Source: Toxoplasma gondii ME49 (lineage: Eukaryota; Apicomplexa; Conoidasida; Eucoccidiorida; Sarcocystidae). Taken from it: a DNA stretch of 64,000 bases. The number at the start of each line of letters is the position of its first letter. Within the stretch, counting starts at the first letter, position 1. Location of the stretch: NCBI RefSeq assembly GCF_000006565.2, contig NC_031469.1:1377245-1441244 (forward strand), read 5' to 3'. The position numbers were made by a program, and so were the translations under genes. The notes under the pieces are model-generated. The model searched no databases. It was not told where the DNA came from and saw only the letters and a program-made list of their open reading frames with translations. Positions 22,301 to 37,000 of the stretch are shown here, piece after piece.

Positions 22301-25300
22301 CCCAACGCGTCGTGAGATGGTAAGGGAGATGAAACAAATGTGGGTAGCACCGAAAGGTCTCTAGCGTTTCAAGAAAGCCGCAGCGCAGCTTTTGTGCGTT
22401 TTGCCGATCGACTCTCTCTCCTTTCTTTCCCTTCCGTTGTATGTGCCGTCGGCGTGTCGCGTCTTTTGAGGAGCCGTTCTATATTTAAATTGTGTTAGCA
22501 TCACTGCTGATACAGACACGGCGCGTTGCCTGCTGTCCCCATGTACCACTGACGGATGAGAAATCTCTCTATCAAACTCAAATGGCTTGAGTTTTTTAGA
22601 AGTGGTTCTGATGGTTGCTCTGATTCTCCAGGTTCCTCGAGCTCCGCTGCTGGCGCAGCAAGGCAGTCTTTGTGGCGACGGACCTTTTCAGGGGCCTCGT
22701 GGGGGCGGAACTGGCCAAGATTGCCCTTCTCGTTCTTCTGTTGAGTTGCAACGACAGAGTGGGAGAGTCTCAGCTCCACGTTTCCGCGACGCTCGCGGGC
22801 GCGTGCCTGGTGGTCGTGGCCCTGATTCTCCCCTCCACTGCTGAAATTCGCAGAGCCGCGACTGCCTGGACGCAGTGGTTCGACGAAATGAGACTTTTGG
22901 TGAGAGGGGGCGATGCAGCGAGGCACACCGAGGTGCAGAGCGCGCGGAGGACCCACACGTGCTTCTCGATGTGGAATTGGTGCCAAGTCGGGGGACATCG
23001 AAGGCCAGCGTTCTTTCCTGTTCACCAATGAGAAGCAGGTTCGAGGTCGTGTGCTATCGGAGGCAACCCGTCTAGATATCTCGAGCAGTCTAGGGAATAT
23101 GGCGTCGAATGGACTCAGAGCCCACAGAGGTTGAAGGCAAACCCTTTGTTCTGTCTTCAGCAGTCTCCGGTTTGAACATACGGGGACGACAGGCTGAAAC
23201 AGGTTCTGCGCCTTCTCTTGTGGTCAATTGCCGTGGCGTGACGGCCGTGCGTGTCTCGTCATAGTGCTCCTCGGCACATGAGCATCTTTGTTTCTTTACT
23301 AGAGGAACTGGACAGGATAGAGTCTTCGAGAGACCAAAATAGAAGAATAAAGAGCGGAAGTGTCAGTTTTTCGCTTCTCAGTCTCAGACGCCCGTGCGTT
23401 TCTCCGTATCCTCCGTTCAGGCTTTAGTGGGACTGTGCAGGGCCTCAGAGACACTTCGCAACTGGCGATACTACGTTCATCTTACTTCTTTTTATTGCGG
23501 GTACGACACGCAGAAGAAGGAATCTCTCGAGAAGACGCATGCATGCTGTTTTCGCCTTGCAACTACCGAACAGTTGAGTAGTAGTACCCACAATCATGGT
23601 CAGCATCGACGCGCTTACCGTCACGTAGCCCATGTTTCCTGTGTTACCACCATCAGTCTGCGTCGTGTAGCTTTCCTTTCTCCTCTTTAGTTTGCCTCTT
23701 TTCACATTTCGACCGTCACTTTGACCCGCCGTTTCACCTGTCGTCTTGGAGTTTGATTTCTGTATCTTGCTTTCGCGCTGCTTTTCTTTTTCAGGCTGGT
23801 TGCGCAATGGGTCTACTCAGTTATCACTGCCAATCGCCGCAGGGGGAAGCCTCTCAACCGGCGCTACCCGGTAGCTCCAGTTTACATCACCTCTGAAGTG
23901 GTGAGCTCGTGAGAAAATAACGAGGGGCAAGTGACATCCACACAAAACTCATTAACCTGGGTACTCATCCATTTTCTGTTAATACAGTAGGGCTTGGATT
24001 CACAGGTACCTCAATGTATGCAGAAGACTATGGCAGTTGTACAGCTCGAATATACGCGTCTACCTGCGCCTCGACCGCTAAAGCGAAAGCTGAGCGAAAA
24101 CCGATGAAGCGACAGCGCTGCATGCACACAAGCAGCTTGCGGTTTGCGTCTGTGTGTCTTCTCTTTTTTGCCAAACCATTTTGGGACGACCAGTAGCACA
24201 AGTCAGAAGCCGTGCGTAGCAGTATCTTCCGTGTACGGCCTGGTGTTCTGCTTCTTCATTAACCATTGCGTGAAGTTCAGAGTGCAATGCAGCTGAATAA
24301 TCTTGTGGTATCCCAGTTTCAACACGTTCGTCGTTGCAGGTATTTCTTCGACATGTTCACGACACAGACTAACGAACTGCCGGCTTTTTACATGAAGTTT
24401 ACTGTAAGGGTATATCCCACGCAGCAATAACTGACAGCCAAAATGCCTGATGCCAACCGTTCCGTTTTCCTTTCTTCCAGAAAAGGTGTGTTATCCTTTT
24501 GGGCAAAGTGCGCAGGGCGCAGCGATCTTGCCTCTTTCGCACCCAACATTGCAGTCGAAACTGTTTACTCGATGAATGGCACCTGTTGGGAACCTGGTCT
24601 TTCTGTTTTGGGGGGTGGTGCGGTGCGTCTGAGTAGATCCAAAATCAATAATCCCGTTTTGTCTCTGCCTTTGGTTTCCAGAATCTCCCAGTGCAGCGGC
24701 TGCATGTCGTCGTGCCGGAGACGGGTCTTCTCTTCACCGCGCCTGTCCCACAAACTCCCCCACGGTCATTTGGGAATACATGTTTCTTCTCGTCAATGTC
24801 TTCACTGCTTAGTCCAAAGACAACAAGCGTCGCTTACACTCCTCTCTCAGCGAGTAGACATGGAGCAACGTGAGGAACGGACACCTGCCGGAGAAGCGGA
24901 AAAACGCATTTGCGCCCTTGTGCTGTATGCATCAACTGCGTTCTGTGTGTGTATTGTGACTAAGGTATGTGTTCACACGTCTTTCTCGATTATCTCGTAC
25001 CTCCGCGCTCTTGTCTACACACACAGTCCATGCATGCTCGTGTCTCTTCCACCCACTGTCGACAGAGCCTCTCTAATGCCCTCAGGTCCTTGGTGCCCCA
25101 CAACAACCTGCCCCCTTCAGCTTCGTTGTCGAAACGCCATCTTATTTGTCTCTTGCTTCTTTCCACCTCTGTGCCTTCAGCGGGTATCTTCTATTCTGTT
25201 GCGGGCTCCTCAAGTGGTGCGGTCTTTCGCTCTCTTTTTTTCTGCTTCAGCGACGCATCCAGCGTTTGCGCTGTGCGACTCCGCAAGTGCCTAATTCGCC

Positions 25301-26646
25301 TTGGACCTGTGGCTCAGGGCGTCGTGGGAGGAGCTCATCTCCCTGTTCAGATCGACGCGTCTCGCCTCCTGGACAGTCTCCATGGGACCGCCCAAGGCTC
25401 CTGCACGGGCCAGCTGGTGGCCACGATTCAGGTACAGTTCTTCTCTACTTCATCAGCGGAAACAAAGTCGCATGTATTGCTTTTGTACTACATCAAGGCC
25501 GTGTGTGGAGTGCGAGTACCTCGTGCGCTTCTGTCTCGCGCTTTGCTTCCCCTGGTCTCCACGAACAATCAAGTGACTACAGGGTCACTCCTGAGTTCGC
25601 CTGCACCCGGTTCCTGCCCGCATGCTTGCTTGGAGTCCGACGTCACCACGCTTATCTATCCTTCGCTGCCGCTGCTGTACCCGCTCGTTGAGTCTCTCTC
25701 ATCGCCCTTCCGTCGCCTGTCCCTGTATCCCTACCATTCCCTTCTTCTGCCTCTCCCTCTCTGTGTCTCTTCCCAGGTTGTGCACAAACCGAACTACCGG
25801 TACCCTTTGTACGACAAGGCGTTCTCGGCCTTGTCTTCTTTGTTGGCGCTGACAGAACAGAGACGCTCGTTCACTTGGGTGCGGCAGGTCCTGAACTCGA
25901 CACGTCTGTCCTCGCCTTCTGGCGCTGAGACCGACTCGTACCTCTCGCTCTACACGGATGAGGCGCTTGTGCCTCCCTGTGGAAGCCGTCTGCGAAACAG
26001 TTTGCTTCTCTCGTCAGAGGAAGAAGAACGGGCTCGTACGCAGGCGCCCAAAGCCGTTGTGGAAAAACTAGCTGCCGTCGTTCTCTTCGAGGCGTGGGGG
26101 GCGCGTAGGCAGCTGCGAATTCTCTCGGACCACATTCGCCTCGCGCACACCTACCAGGTGTCGTCCGTGGGGAAACGACCGACGGAGGCAGGTGGAGAGA
26201 ACACGAGTGCCGAGACGATTCAAGGAAACGGTGCTAAGTGCTACATCAGTGGACGGCTCGAAGTCACACTCCCAACAGGCACGAAACCCGACTTGAGAGG
26301 CGATATCCTCATCGTCCGACAGGGCCTACCGCCAGAGGAGTTCGTCGTCAACTCAGAGTCGGTACGAGCGTGCATGCAAGAAGTTGACGAGGAAACAGGC
26401 GCTGAGATGTGGACAATGGCACACGCTTCGTTCTCTTCTCTCTGCCGTTTTGGAATCTTTGCAGCTGTTCAACTGCCGGCTGCAAGCGACCAGCGTGTCT
26501 CCAGAAAATTCGCGTCCCTTTTCCTTTTTTCTTCAGGTCGCCATTCAGTACGATGAGTTGCTGAACCGTGTCCTCATCAAGCACCGCGAACTACAGAGAG
26601 GAGCTACATACGCCACACGCTTCTTTTCCTGGTACCCCGCAAAAGA

Positions 26647-26681
<35 letters not shown>

Positions 26682-28017
26682 ATGTATATATATGGCCTCT
26701 GCACCTACATATTTATTTGAATAAATTTAGAGGGGTATACGTGCGCTTGGCGTTGTGGACTGGATCTGTATGCGAGGATGTAGGTACACAACGTTGTGTA
26801 TCTGTAGCTATAGGTCTATGGGTTTTGATTTTGCCGGTTTCATCTCTCGTGTTTGTTTACTCCTTGTGTCTTTGTCTTCCATGCATTCTGTCTCTTGTTC
26901 CCTCAGCTCCGCCATGGTCCCGCCTCCATCAGCCCGCGTACAGGCGACTGAGAAGGGCAGACTTATCGTTCCCTTGCCTGGCAACGCACTTCCCGATCTT
27001 GACAACTTTCTCCTCCTGCTTTCGCCCGAAGAGCAGCCGGGTGTCATCTTTGTCGTGGATCCTGCACTGACAGATGTAAGGGCGACCGCAAAAAACACGT
27101 GTCAATACGAATAATATTGCATCATGGCACACAAAGGTACACAAAACATCACCATCTATACGTCAGTATAGGTAAGCCGGGAGGTTTAACGCGCTGAAGC
27201 AATTGTGACACAGGCCTTCAGCGAGTTCTTGAGAGAGACTCACGAGCGCGAAACCATAACTACATCATGCAAATGGTTTGCGATAGGTGCTCCTTGGTTC
27301 AGTTGTTTTCAAGCTCACGCGTGTGACTACTTTTGTGTCCTTGCACACAACGACTCGCTGAACATTTCTCCGTCTAGATCTAGGAAAAACCGTTTTGTGA
27401 CTGCAACTATTTTCAGGCTCACGTCTGTTTCATTCCTGCTCTCCTCCCTCCGCCGCTCGCGTCCGGGGCCCTCGGGTCTTCAAGTGACAATGGAAAGTCG
27501 CATGCATCAAACGACTGCGGAGGCTACACCAACGCCTTCATCAGCAGCTGCAAGGGAATGGTTCTTCGTGTTCTGGGGAGCGAGGAACGCGAGCAAAACT
27601 ATTTCTTGCCTCCTCTCCCTTGCACGCTTCTCAAGGAGCTGTCGGACGAGGCAGACGATGAGGAAAGCGACCGGGGGAACTCCGAGAGTCTTGGAACCTT
27701 CAGAGTCGCACCCAAGTAAGCTGTTTGACGAGGCACAGAGTGACAGGAGAAACGCAGCTTCTCACTCATTGTCATGCAGTTGTGCGTGTGTATGTGTCGG
27801 CTATGCTGACGCACAGAACCCAGCAGACACGCAGTTCTTCACAGCGGAAATTTCCTCTGTATGCATGTAGTCCTTTGTGTACATGTCTATAAGATTTACT
27901 TGAATGCGTCGTGGTGATACCCCGGAGGACCAATTGTTTCTCTTTCACTAGTTTTGCTCAGTGTCCCGGTCGGAGGCAACGGGCGACAGCTACGATCGTC
28001 ACGTGCTTAAGTACGCA

Positions 28018-28058
<41 letters not shown>

Positions 28059-31000
28059 CTACAGCGAGGAAGACAAAGTTGGATGGCTGCGTTTGCCTTT
28101 CTCTTCCGTTGCTTGCTTTTGCTGTGCAGTTACAAACGACAGCGTCTGGCATTTGCCGCAGAGCTAAACGAGAGGGACGCACTCCTTCAGGACCTGCTGG
28201 AGAACGGCGCGGTCGCCCTTCCATTTGTGGCGGAGGCAGTCTTGTCTTCGTCGGAACTTATGTCTTTCTTCTCTTCCCGTGGCATTGTAAGAACGAAGAA
28301 AGCAGAACGCATCGTTTGAGTTCTCTCTGGTTTCAGGGAGGCGCCGCTGGACCCGTGAAGAGAGGTAGCCGGGAACAGGCGCTTCTTCTATTTGTTTACT
28401 GCACTTCCTCTGTTTCCTGTGAAGAGTTGTGACCTTTTTGAAGGAGTGAGGCTCGCAGGGAGAACCGAAAAACCCTCAAGAGAAGAAAAACACCCTATGT
28501 ATATATGCATATAGAAAAGGGCAAAGAGCTGCACCCCGATATATATATATATATATATATATGTATTATATAAATGCGAAGTGCGAGAGTGTTTCATAAA
28601 GGGAGTTTTGGAAAACAGGCTTTCATCGGCTCTTGCATAGCCGCGCTTCCCCTTCGTCTGCTTCTCCTTTTCCCTCTCGCATGTTCTGCTCTCCGTTCTT
28701 TTCCCGCGGCCTTTGCAGCACACAAACGGAGAAAGCAGCTGGATCAACCCGCTGACGGACGGCGAGCACTCGGCCGTGAAGAAGTTCTCCCAGGAGCTGG
28801 ACCACGTGAAAGCCGCTTTGATTGACCTCCTGGCCACGCGTCTCGACAAAGAAATTTGTTATTTCCAGATGGTAATAAACACACAACTAGCGTGAGAGCC
28901 CTTCGCCGCACTCGGGCTCCTCGACGAAAAACCACTGCATTAGAGTCCGGATTGACCAACCCAACTCGCGACGGTCCCCCGGTCTTGTGACGTCAACAAG
29001 AGACCGATTTCTCCAGATGGGGTACCATCGGAAGGAGACACAGATGTCGGGTTCAAAGACTTCTGTCAAGACACTAATTTCTGTTTATTCATATACATAT
29101 ATATATAGAGAGAGAGAGAGGGAGAGAGACATGTGTTCTAGTGTACCGTTCGCTTTTTGGAAGGCTTTACCTACGATTGCTGGGTTTGGTGGTGTGTGTC
29201 TACTGCGACTTCTGCTTCGTCTTCATCAGCTCGCTGATGTACGGAAGAAAAATTCTTAAGGTGTTTGTCTCTCACGGACAGCGTACGACTGAGTTTCAGG
29301 TGTGTTGCTCCTGTGTGCATATCTCGTATGTGCACCTTCACATGTATCGTTTGTTTCCATCTGTCTAGACAGTACGGTGCTACGTCTTCTCGTATGTGCT
29401 CTTTTTGCGTACATGCCTCGAGGATGCGCCTTCATGTATTTCCTGTTCCCGCATGTTTACAGTTGGTCGAAGACCTAGAGACTCTGGAGAAGATGCACGG
29501 CGACTCCATTCTTCGCGATGCTGTGCAAGAACACGACGAGGCGATCGAAGTATGCCAGCAATACTTAGATCACTCAGAACAAGGGTGCCTTCTTCTTCAG
29601 TGGTTTTTTGAGTTATTGCCGAAGAAGAGAGGTGGGGGGAGGGGGTCGACAAGTAACACGCTGTCTATGCCGTTTCTAGCTCGTAAAAAACTGGCTCGCT
29701 GCTGTCTTTTTGCAGATGTGCAAGGGTATGGAGGAACTCTCTTTCCTCAACACGAGGATGGAGCATGTCAGACGGGAACGCTACAAGACCCGCTTCTTTG
29801 AAGCGGTCTCTTTCCCTCTCGAGTTGGAAGGTTCGGCCATTGCTCTTAAGGTACGAACAAGGATGCTTGGCCAACATCTTGCTTTTTCTCCGGATTCTTT
29901 CTCATTCTGAGACACTTTTTCTTGCTTGATGATCGTGTGTTCAGCTGCGCCGGACGCGATTTCCGCAACTTTTCTTTAAGGCTGTTTTGCCCAAATTTGT
30001 GGTATTTGTTCTACTAAATAGTGTGGCAAGCGACTTCCGTATCACTGTTGTCAAGGACTTCGAGGACTCGATAATGCGAGAGACTTATGGCTTCATAGTA
30101 TAGTGAATGTCTGACCTGAAAAGGCGAAACAGGCGTGATGTTTGCTCTTCCATTGCAATTCTTTCTGACTCGCCCCGAATCGTGTGCTTTTCGTAGTAGC
30201 TTGCGTCGTATGGGAACCTGCGCGTCTTGAGATGCTGACGAGGCAAGCGTTCTTTTCGCACGGCGAACTTACGATCAGACCAGAGGAATTCAGTAGGCTT
30301 CAGTAAACCAGTCTTCGGAGGGAGTGTATGTGTCTGGTCGATGAAAATCCGAGGAGCTTCCAGACGGTGTCTGTTTTCCTTCTCAGCCTCGTCTCGCAGA
30401 TCAAATGAGGCAGTGGGAAGAACAGTTGGGCCTCTGGCTCACAGGCGAGATCGGCGCAACGACAGAAGACGCCAGCAAGGGCGGTCCCGGTCGTCTTGAA
30501 GCAACTGTTGACAGCATTCTTCAGCACGTAAAAGCTGCCTGTTTTTCTACGCATTCCCGTTCCACCTGCTTCTAGATCTGTAGTTCGTTTGTTCTCGCTG
30601 CTTCTTGCCTTTTGCCTCTCTAGCTCTGCATTCTCTGCGTTCATCCCTTCTTCTCTCGCTCGTTTCCTAATTTTCAGCCGCACTTCGTTCTCCAGCACCT
30701 TGACTTCATCCTAATCATGGTTGCTCACAGCAGGACAAACAGAAGGAGGGATACGCTTCAGTCGTTCTCGATCTTCTTCTCTTCTGTGTCTTCTGACTCT
30801 ATCTCTCTCTCTGCGGGAGTATCTGCTTCTTTTCCGGTTCTTCTTCTCCTTTCTGACCTCGTCACCACCTCATGTTTTGTCGCCGTGTCTCTTCCTCTGC
30901 AGGCGTACAAGTGTCTTTACTCGCGATCTCCGGCAGTGACCCGGTCGCGCGAGTCGGCTGCCTCGGGTTCTTCAGTCTTGCCGTCGCCATCCCCAGTTCT

Positions 31001-34000
31001 TCACTTTGTCGTGAGCAGCTTGACTCTCTGTGGGGGGCCCTCGACCTGGCGCCCAGACCCTCTGCCTGCACACTCCGCATTTGTCAAGCTCTGGGAGCGA
31101 GCTGAAGAAGAGGGAGAAATAAAGGAGAGAGCCGTTTGGACCCCTTGCTTCCTCAAACTCACGGTATGCTAGGCCTTGCATGTGGAGCCATGCGTATCTC
31201 CTGCATCGTTCGAGGTACATGCATCCACGTGTACACGTAGGTGTGCACGTACGTGAGTCTCAACTGTGTGGAAGCAACGTGAACGCGGACGAACTGGTAG
31301 AAGTATCGAAGCCTTCCAATCGTGTGTAGATAAACCGAAGTCACACCCCACATCCTATACATACACGTATATGTATATATGTTTACCCAGGTGTGCAAAT
31401 ATCTATCTATATATATGTATATATATCTCAATACATACATTAAACGCGTACACATATATATACGTATATATGTATATATATATATATATACTCATAGGCC
31501 TGTACGTGTATGTTGTGATCTTTTGTTTTTCGCCGTTCAGGCATCAGCTCTTCAATTTGTCTTCCCGCACTTCATCGTGCGGGCCCCCGAGTCGCCGGCG
31601 AAGCCTGAGTACCGGTTCCTTCCTCTGCAATTCGTCAAGCTGTGCGACTTGTCAGTTTCAGCTCCGTCGGTTCTGGACAGCAAAGAGGATGCGTTTGACG
31701 TCGGCCGAGCCCGGTGGGGCAGACAAGTCGAAGAAGAATCCCCTCAACTCAGGACGCAGAACCTGATGCTGCAGTTCACCACTGTCGAGGTACACGGGGC
31801 GACCGCCGTGGGCAATGTAAGGGAACCGCGACAGAGGGAAATAGAAAACGAATCAGGGGAGACTGAAAACAAGTGGAGACGGCACAGGCTGGTCATGAAT
31901 TGGACTGAACACGATGCCAGAAGCGGGAGAAATATGTTCACAGTTCGAGGCATTGCAGCATTTGCCGAATGCAGCGCACTATGGGATTACGTCTTCAGAA
32001 CAACAGTGAAGGCGAGGGATGGAGAGGGCGAGGGGAGGAAGCGCCAGTAGACGACGTGTGGGGTGAAGGTTGGGGACGGGTTCTTTCTGGACTTCAAAAC
32101 ACGAAAGGGTTTGTTTCTTTCTTCTCGCTAGGCGTCCACACTCGTCCTTCCGAGTGACTACCTTACACGCGCCGCTGCGTCGTGGTCTGAGTCACGCAAG
32201 TTCTTCTTCTTTTCTTCGGATGACAGCCAGCGTTCTCTGGTGTCGGTTCGGGCATCGGCGTGCCACATGACGAAGTGGCAGACGATGCTGGGTGGAGCGG
32301 ACATGCACAAGCCGAAGCAGCTCACTGACGGGTAAACCCACGGAAGTCTAGGAACCTTGTGCCCATTTGTGTCCGTTAATTAGTGAGATGTGGACGGATT
32401 TTTCTGCTTACGCTGCAGACGTCGCGAGACGCGCAAGACGAAGCATATGAGGGGACATGAGCGCACTTCTCCTATTGTACTTGCGTACAGCTGCGCACGC
32501 ACGTAACATCCCCATGTCTCTGCGTGCATATTCATGTATCTGCTTAGGTGTGCATCTTTAGATATATGCGTAAAAGCACGCAGGTACGGTTTCGTTTCCT
32601 GTGGCAATGCTCTTCGATTGCTCGGCATAGAGGTGAGCTTTTGCATTTCGAGTCGTTTCTAGATGCCTATGGTGGCAAGTTGCGAGACGTTTCAACTGAG
32701 GTCCTCACACTGTTTTTCTCCAACATGAACCCTCGAAAACCGGCTATGTCTCGCCCTGGTGGAACCCGAGAACTTGCCTGGGGTTTGTCCCCAATTCTCG
32801 AATGTCCTTGCCTCTCTTCTCTGCAACGATTTCTTTCAGGTGCGAGGGCAGGGTTCGCTACGTGCTCCCTTCCTTTTCTGCCTCTCGGCGCTCTGCGTCA
32901 CTGGGTGCGTATCACCTGCTGTTCACGAATGAAGAAGGGGAGCTGCGAGCGCGACGTGGAGGGGCCTTTCTCCACCCTCGTCTCTTCAGCTCCTCCCCTC
33001 TGTTTTCGGTCTTCCACAAGACCCCCGTTGCAGCGCGCTGCTCTCAAGCGGCTGCCGCCTCGAGCTCTTTCTCCCCTCAGAGCCTTTCGTGCGTCACTCT
33101 CGCTGGAGGAGGTTCGAGGGTGGAGACAAGGCAGGAGGACCAGTGCCTGCGAGGGCAGTTTCTCGAGACACAGAAAGCAAAAGAATCTGCCTTCTACGCC
33201 TCTTCGCTGACTTCCGAGCTCCTCAAAGACAGGGTCCAGGAAGAAGCGCAACCTGCCGGGAGGCCAGTGGAGACACACACCCCCCTCGACGAGCCCTCAG
33301 TACCGCTGCTGGTTCGAGGGGAGGAGCAGCGATCGGACACGTTTCTGAAGCTCTCGACAGATGCAAGAGAGAAGGGAGAAGGAGACAGGTCAGACGGGTC
33401 CCGTGCGCCGAGAGACCCCAGGGCGCCCGCGGGGCTCTCCGCCTTCGCTGCGGGCGAGTTGGTCAGAGAAGACGCCGGAGAGCAGGTACGGGAAGCGCTA
33501 CCTCTTTGATCAACGACTCCGGTGTTTAGAACACTCCTCCCCTATCGTTGTCAGTGTGATCTCAAAGTACCGAAAGCCATGTGACGTCTAAAGTGTCACG
33601 GGAGACTAGACCGAACCTGCGGTCAACAGTCAGCGAAGTGGTGAGAGACGCTCACGAGTCCCAAAAGACAACTTCGTAGTCTGAAGGGACTGCGAGGGAA
33701 CCGGAACAAAATGACATTTGCACAGTCCAACCCTAAAGCAGAGAACAGAGTTCCAAAGTGAAACGGAGAAATAACCGGAGCTTTAGGGAACGGGGATAGA
33801 AGCGAGATGGTCAAATAAGTGGAAGCAGGAGACCGCAATGAAACAGGAACTTTGCAGATAATCGGAGCATCACAGTCCAAAGTCGCTGTGGTGTTCAAGT
33901 AGCGCAGGCGACAAGAGTGGCGGAAGACACTGTGCGACGGCTTTGCTAGTCGTTGTGCTTTCACTGCAGAGTTTTTATGACCATTCTACGTCCCCTCCCA

Positions 34001-37000
34001 AATTCTTGGGTAGATACGTCGGTGAATGGTCAATGAGCCGCTACCACGGAGAGGGGCGACTCTTCAACCAACGTGACAGGCTTGTCTACGACGTAAGGAA
34101 ATTGTCGAATATATTTATATACATACACACGAATCTGTAAAACCACAAATATATGAGTATACATTTCAGTACATGTGTTCGAAAAGTGTAGAAAGTGCAT
34201 TACGTATGAATAACAAATGCAGGGTTCCCCTCGTGAATGTAAATTTGAAAACAACACCATGAGTTTTCGTTGTTTCTGTTCCTCATAAGAAGTCAGAGTG
34301 ATATATACATCTAGGTATATGCAGATATATATAAATATGTATGTGTATTTGTTTCCGCATGGAACAAGAGCGTGGTCTATTGAGCCACTGTTGGGAAACG
34401 GACCACTGGACCTTGCTCTAGAATCTGTTTTCGTTCATTTCCTTTTCTTTCATATTGTCTCAAATTGCTGTATCAGGGAACATGGGCGAATGGGCGACGG
34501 TGGGGCGACGCCGTTGCGTACTCCAAGGACACGGTAGGGATCCGAGCGAGGGACTTGAATTAGACAGTTGAACAAGCTGAGAACCCACTCTCATCTGGGA
34601 GTTGTTTTAAGACAACAGGAACGTGCTGGCGAGGTGAAATGGTCACGTTTCAAACGTCCACTCGGCGAAAGCTCTTTCGGTGTCCATGGACGGAGAAGCG
34701 ACAGGAATGACTACTGTTGATACTTCGTTTTTAAGTGTTTGTCTGGCCTGCGTGACGAACGGATCGACGGTTCTTCTGACAGTCGCTCCAGCGGATCTCT
34801 TTGTCGCTCTCTCTGTTTCCTCTCCATGCTTCCCCTCACCTTTCTGTCTACTGTGTGTCTCCCGTCCCCCTGTCTCGTCCCTCTATTAAAGCGCTTCCCT
34901 GGTTTAGTCTGTGCAACTACCAAGCCTGCCGGTCGGGTCTTTTCGCTGCTTCTGTTTCGCGGTTATTTTTCATCCTTCTCACTTTGTTTCTTGCGGCTTT
35001 CGTCCCTTTTTCTCTTTCCCGTTCGCGGATCTTGTGTGGCATTCCAGTTGCTGAAGCTCAGTGCTGATTCGTCAACGATGCATGATTTAAAATGGTGTCA
35101 GTGGAGGGGTGACTCTTTGCGTATAGAGTATGACCCTCTTGATTATTAAGGGCAGCGCTACTCCACAAGGAGCATGCATCTTACACGGCAGATTAGCTAC
35201 TACCTTATAGTTGCTGCCGGAAAAGAACTTGGGGTTTTGTATCTCGTAGCTGGTATTCAGTTTCCTAGAAACTGTAATGCCTAGATTACCCTTTCCACAC
35301 TCGTATTCACAGGGAGAGAAAAGTGCGGGTCACGCGCTGGTAGGATAAGGACCATCCTAGTGGCGTTTCGTCGCTTGTCTACAGAACGGCACGTGGTGGA
35401 AGCAACACGGAACTTTCGTTGATGACGAGATGGAGGGGCTTGTGAGGCTCACCATCGTGGACGATGCATCCTACGGCTTCGACCAGGAAGACGAACCCCG
35501 GGGCGCGACCAAGGACAGCATTCGAATCCTGGAAATAGAGGTACATGCAGCAGAGGGCCTGTCGCGTGCCGGCAAAGGAAAAAAGAAAAAACGGCAAAGC
35601 GAAAGGCAGTGAAGCAGTGAAGGCGACAATGAGAGGCAGCGAGGAAATGGAAAAGGCGAGGGCGACGTAGAGGAAAGAAGCGAAAGAGTGGAGGCTCTGG
35701 AAGGCAATCAAGACAGATAGAAACGGGGAAGCGAGACATATGTGGGCGAGGAGCAGCTGATAGGACCTTCGTCGAATTGCGCTGCCGCTCTTGGAGCTTT
35801 GGCTTCTTCTCCTCCAGGTTGTTCTCGTAAGTTGAGGAACCATAACTCGATGTCGCGCGCTCACGCTTGGTCAGAAACGACTGCGAAAACCGGGACAAGT
35901 CGCTCCGAGTTCTTGAACGTTATCTGATCTGTTCTTCCGCAGAATGTGCATCTCCACCGTTTCGTGTTTCCACCCTACTGGCTTGTTTTCAGGGTGTCGT
36001 CGAAGCTGTACACCCGGGAGCTGAGAAACCTGCAATTGCCACGTGCCTCCCGGCAGAAGCTTCATGGTGCGTCCCACTTCACCTATGCCAGTGGCCGAGT
36101 CCCTGCGCATACATATCCCCTTGTCTATAGACGTTCATAGGCTTACATGTGCCTCAATCAGTGTACTTTTGTGCACGCCAACGATGTTTTTTTTCCACAC
36201 TGTTTAGAACAGCTATACATACATATATATATATATATTCAAATCAGGGATTCATCAACAAATCCGCGTGTGCAATTGCGTAGCTACATGATGTAGTCGG
36301 TCCAGTTTTACGCGGGAATATCACTATATATATCTATATAGATAGACAGATAGATAGAGATAGTGCAGACTATATATGATGGGCAGTTTCCCTTGTGGTA
36401 CATTAACTATCGTATCTCAATGTCAGTATCGACCCAGTAAGCTGCATTCGATGTTGATCCTTCCGTTTCTTCGTATTTCATCGCCTTCTATCACTGAGGA
36501 GTGGATCTGCTCTATGTGTGGCTGTGGTGCGCTGATATGGTTTGTCTTCTTAGGACATCGGAGAGGCAGCCAAGCATCACGAAGGAGCGCGAAGCCGAGT
36601 ACCTGCCCTTTCGTTCAAAGTGGGACAAACTTCTTGGGCCGTCCATCGACCCGGAAGGCCAAACCCTTTGGGATCGCCTTAATCGATCCTTTACTCGTAT
36701 CAAGTAAGCGACTCCACTTGTTACGGGATTTTCATCACAGGGTCATTACAGACTGCAACCGTCCACGGACACATTTACGTATAAATATGTGCGTATTAAT
36801 ACACACGTATATGCACACGTATACAGCATATTCCTATATATACCTATATACGTGTATATGTAGATGTGAGTCCTTGATGAGTGGCTGCACATGTCGCCTG
36901 GGTCTCAGAGCATCCCTGTGGGAAAAAACAGATGCCTGAAATGGGCAATTTGACGCCATACGATTCCTATGTGTCTGGATGTAATTGGTAGCCAATTATC

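Larger units (their letters stand above)
16643..22899 (+). other. Membrane-spanning region of the giant protein
   Basis: Exons in this span encode successive hydrophobic helices: two in 16643-16990 (around A-W-F-T-G-A-S-L-V-P-L-L and L-N-F-V-A-I-T-A-A-I), two in 18347-18970 (a clear 23-residue L/V/F run followed by R-R-L-F-E-R-R, and one around S-V-L-I-F-L-F-D-Y-G), one in 19678-19828, two in 21654-22319 and two in 22632-22899. Basic residues after the run in 18347-18970 suggest a cytosolic side there. A pattern of hydrophobic helix, short Pro-containing turn, then F-x-D-F and P-P-S (16990-17500) recalls large alveolate membrane proteins with channel-like bundles, perhaps distantly TRP/polycystin-like. 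That last point is a guess and I see no pore motif. Confidence 0.55.

Noticed and set aside
24443..25294. 283-codon forward frame and a possible exon after the acceptor at 24480
   Set aside because: In the phase required by exon 24340-24403 it hits a stop, and its composition is not protein-like; joining directly to 24682 keeps frame.
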